The notes under the pieces were generated by a model that worked only from the letters and a program-made list of their open reading frames with translations, had not been told where the DNA came from and ran no database searches. Position numbers and translations under genes: made by a program. A stretch of DNA of 64,000 nucleotides from Deltaproteobacteria bacterium (GTDB lineage Bacteria > Myxococcota_A > Polyangia > Polyangiales > Polyangiaceae), in contig JACRCQ010000057.1 of assembly GCA_016218915.1 (NCBI GenBank), positions 1 through 64,000 of the forward strand, given 5' to 3'. Numbering within the stretch: the first letter of the stretch is position 1; every line of letters begins with the position of its first letter. Positions 61,622-64,000 of the stretch are shown in pieces.

Positions 61622-63183
61622 AGCAACGTGCTGCGAGGCCGCAAGTGCAACCGGGCGCGAAGCGCTGCGCCATCTACACCCGCAAGTCGACCACGATGGG
61701 GCTCGAACAGGAGTTCAACTCGCTGGACGCGCAGCGCGAGGCCTGTCTCGGGTACATCAAGCGCCAGCCCGGCTGGGCGGTCGTCGAGGAGCGCTACGAC
61801 GATGGGGGCTTCACCGGCGCGAACACCGAGCGGCCAGCCTTCCAGCGGCTGCTCGCCGACATCGACGCGGGCAAGATCGACGTGGTCGTGGTCTACAAGG
61901 TCGACCGGCTCTCGCGCTCGCTCCTCGACTTCGCGAAGGTGATGGAGCGCTTCAACGCCAGCGGCGCGTCGTTCGTGTCGGTCACGCAGAACTTCTCCAC
62001 GGCCGATGCGATGGGGCGGCTGACGCTCAACATGCTGATGTCGTTCGCTGAATTTGAGCGCGAAATGATAGCCGAACGGACGCGCGACAAGATCGCTGCG
62101 TCGCGGCGAAAGGGCAAGTGGACCGGTGGTCGTGTCCCCTTCGGCTACGAGGTGCACGACAAGAAGCTGGTGATCAACGAGCTCGCGGCCCAGGTCGTGC
62201 GAGAGGCCTTCGAGCTGTTCATCAAGCACCGGCGCATGTTCGTGGTTGCGTGCGCCCTGAACGAGCTGGGGCATCTGCGTAGCCTGGAACACGTGCGCGA
62301 TCGCGAGCTCCTGTTCTGGACCAAGGACTCGATCGCACGACTACTCCGGAGCCCTATCTACGCGGGGCTGATGCCCTACGGCAGCGAGCTGCACCAGGGG
62401 GAGCACCCAGCGATCATCGACAAGGACACGTATCAACGGGTCCAGCGCATCCTCGCGGGCGCCGAACGCGAGACCACGTTTCACGGCGTCAACCAGGAGT
62501 ACCTGCTGCGCGGCCTGCTCAAGTGCGGGCTGTGCGACGGCGCGATGTCTCCAGGATCCACGCGAAAAGGCGACCGCGAATACAGGTACTACAGATGTTG
62601 CACGCGCGACAAACACGGCAAGGACAAGTGCGCGGCGGGTCTGCTTCCGGCGGGGGCGATCGAGGCCCACGTTGTCGAACGCATCGCCGAGGCAGCGGCC
62701 GACCCCACGCTTGCGAAGCTCGCCAAGCAATGCCTCGACGCCCGCATCAAGGCGCGCCGCGAGCTGTTCGAGAAGAAGCGCGCTCGACTCCCGGCGGCGA
62801 TCGCGGCAGCATCGGCGAACGCGGCGAAGCTCACGGACCAGCTGCTGCAGGTCGAGGGCTCGACGCGGACGATCGTTGAGCAGCGGCTTCAGGCAGAGAG
62901 CGCGAAGCTTGCCGCTGCGGAACTCCAGCTGGCCGAGGCAGAGCGGGCCCTCGATGCCCTCCCGGATGCGGAGCGCGAAGCAGCCTGGGTCAACGACGCT
63001 CTCGCTCATTTCGGGGAGCTTTGGGCCACGCTTAACGTGCCCAACCGGGGTCGCCTGCTCCGCGCCCTGGTCGACCATGTGGTCGTGAACGAACGCACGA
63101 ACGCCGTCGAGGTGCATCTAGTCGACTTCTCGGCCGCGATCGAGGTGCCCGCCGACACGACGAACCCGCAGGAGGCAGCATGA
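61618..63183 (+). CDS. Large serine recombinase
   Basis: 521 residues. The catalytic domain starts with AIYTRKSTT (Ser near residue 24) and includes DAQREACLGYI and VVVYKVDRLSRS with SFAEFEREMIAERT. The recombinase domain has GRVPFGYEV and SPIYAGLMPYGSE, followed by a zinc ribbon (LKCGLCDGAM, YYRCCTRD, DKCAAG) and a coiled-coil region. It is the DUF2924-associated type, a likely integrase/excisionase for this element or an adjacent one. The catalytic serine sits at the usual position. Confidence 0.9.
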   Translation: MKQRAARPQVQPGAKRCAIYTRKSTTMGLEQEFNSLDAQREACLGYIKRQPGWAVVEERYDDGGFTGANTERPAFQRLLADIDAGKIDVVVVYKVDRLSRSLLDFAKVMERFNASGASFVSVTQNFSTADAMGRLTLNMLMSFAEFEREMIAERTRDKIAASRRKGKWTGGRVPFGYEVHDKKLVINELAAQVVREAFELFIKHRRMFVVACALNELGHLRSLEHVRDRELLFWTKDSIARLLRSPIYAGLMPYGSELHQGEHPAIIDKDTYQRVQRILAGAERETTFHGVNQEYLLRGLLKCGLCDGAMSPGSTRKGDREYRYYRCCTRDKHGKDKCAAGLLPAGAIEAHVVERIAEAAADPTLAKLAKQCLDARIKARRELFEKKRARLPAAIAAASANAAKLTDQLLQVEGSTRTIVEQRLQAESAKLAAAELQLAEAERALDALPDAEREAAWVNDALAHFGELWATLNVPNRGRLLRALVDHVVVNERTNAVEVHLVDFSAAIEVPADTTNPQEAA

Positions 63184-63611
63184 GCTCGCAAGAAAACGAG
63201 GCCCCTCAGTTCCGGCGTGTGATCGCCGGCACGCTGTTCCGAAGCAAGGGGCGGGGCGTGCGCTTCGATGCCGAAGCGCCGCCGCCGAAGCCAGAGCCAG
63301 TGCGCCGTCCCGCGCGCGTGGCGCAGATGCTCGCGCTTGCGCACAAGATCCAGGACGCGATCGATCGCGGGGCAGTTCCCGATCGGGCCACGGTCGCGCG
63401 GCGGCTCGGATTCACGCGCGCGAGGGTCACCCAGCTGCTCGACCTCGTGCTGCTGGCGCCGGAGATCCAAGAGCACCTGCTGCAGCTCGAGGCGATCGAC
63501 GGGATCGAGCCGGCGGCAGAGCGGGCGTTACGGTCCGCGACGCGCCTCGCAATATGGGTCGATCAGAGGCGGGTGCTCGGGCAGCTCCGATCTCCACAGC
63601 GTCGACCGTGA
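63180..63611 (+). CDS. HTH protein downstream of serine recombinase
   Basis: 143 residues, ATGA overlap with the recombinase stop. Residues about 65-110 (DRATVARRLGFTRARVTQLL, then LAPEIQEHLL) form a helix-turn-helix. This gene commonly follows DUF2924-type recombinases and may be a directionality or regulatory factor. Confidence 0.7.
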   Translation: MSSQENEAPQFRRVIAGTLFRSKGRGVRFDAEAPPPKPEPVRRPARVAQMLALAHKIQDAIDRGAVPDRATVARRLGFTRARVTQLLDLVLLAPEIQEHLLQLEAIDGIEPAAERALRSATRLAIWVDQRRVLGQLRSPQRRP

Positions 63612-63752
63612 CCGAGGCCCCTGCGGGACCGAAGCCGACGCATCAGCACTGAAAGCTTGATTTCCCGCCCATATCGCACAGCTTGACAGCCGTTCAGTCG
63701 CGTGAGACCATTCTTATATGCAGTGCTCATACGACGCAGGTGAGAGCCGATC

Positions 63753-64000
63753 ATGACCGGTACCGAGATCCGGCAACTGCGCTCCAGCCTGGGAATGGAC
63801 CCCACGCGCTTCGCCCAGCTGCTCGGCATCCATCCCTCGAGTCTGTACCGCTGGGAGGCTGCGGGCGAGCTCCAAATCAGGGTTGAGCCGTTTCAATCTC
63901 AGGTCCTCGCCGCGCTGCAGCAGCAGGTCGCGCAACGTCAGGCGCCAGCTCAGGCGGATCTCGGACAAGCCATTCTCGCAGGCCTGCTCATTGGTGGCGG
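63753..64000 (+). CDS. XRE-family regulator, N-terminal fragment
   Basis: At least 82 residues, running off the right edge. IRQLRSSLGMDPTRFAQLLG then SSLYRWEAAGEL is an XRE helix-turn-helix. It is followed by a Gln/Ala-rich stretch and the start of a hydrophobic segment (AILAGLLIGG), perhaps a membrane anchor. Upstream TTGACA and GTTCAG sequences (63684-63698) may be promoter or LexA-like sites, not proven. It may be the element's regulator or a host gene beyond its end. Confidence 0.65.
   Translation, partial: MTGTEIRQLRSSLGMDPTRFAQLLGIHPSSLYRWEAAGELQIRVEPFQSQVLAALQQQVAQRQAPAQADLGQAILAGLLIGG

Noticed and set aside
63684-63698. LexA-like sequence CTTGACAGCCGTTCAG before the XRE gene
   Set aside because: It has the GTTCAG half but mismatches in the other half of the deltaproteobacterial LexA box as I recall it, so it is mentioned with the XRE gene but not called as a site.

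Overview
The window is a GC-rich tailed-phage genome or prophage. A near-complete contractile-tail (myovirus-type) virion module runs on the minus strand from about 38 kb down to 2 kb. Read in transcription order it holds a small terminase candidate, large terminase, portal, MuF-like head protein, prohead protease, scaffold, major capsid, head-tail connectors, sheath, tube, tail chaperone, tape measure, hub, spike, baseplate W/J/I proteins, tail fibre, holin candidate and cysteine amidase candidate. The high GC, a cysteine-rich lipoprotein and a DUF2924/serine-recombinase cassette suggest a Myxococcota-like or other GC-rich proteobacterial host. That host assignment is inference; no rRNA, tRNA or host housekeeping locus is present to settle it.

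Layout. 0-1.6 kb: three single-gene minus-strand units (amidoligase fragment, a DUF2924-like/ribbon-helix-helix protein, a small conserved protein), each preceded by the same promoter-like repeat. 1.6-31 kb: lysis, tail and head genes, interrupted by cargo genes (PD-(D/E)XK nuclease, divergent SHILP/CxxC protein, metallopeptidase plus lipoprotein). 31-38 kb: portal, terminases and a catalytic-domain-only tyrosine recombinase on the plus strand. 37-48 kb: minus-strand DNA metabolism genes (resolvase, two sigma-like proteins, MazG-like protein, RecB-like nuclease, primase-helicase, ParB-methylase, SF2 helicase, SSB-like protein). 48-61 kb: an accessory region with plus-strand genes (HTH-TPR protein, an unknown protein, a WYL regulator, a 1217-residue TPR-nucleosidase protein) around minus-strand Hel308-like helicase and recA. 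60.6-64 kb: a plus-strand DUF2924 / small ORF / large serine recombinase / HTH cassette and the start of an XRE regulator.

The clearest unusual features are these. (1) One 739-residue frame encodes two Dam-type adenine methyltransferase domains fused to an XkdF-like prohead protease, at the protease position before scaffold and capsid. (2) Two sets of promoter-like elements share a TGTCCC box and an exact 18-bp spacer but differ in the second box (CTCTGN or GCGTNN). They resemble ECF-sigma promoters, and the element itself carries two sigma-like genes. (3) A third element (CCTTG, 17 bp, AGCCTGTAT) precedes the left-end genes and the tyrosine recombinase. (4) A TPR protein with a C-terminal purine-nucleoside-phosphorylase fold looks like a defence effector. 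Together these suggest a temperate phage with its own transcription programme, modification enzymes and cargo genes. No alignment or structure search was run; all family names come from motif reading.
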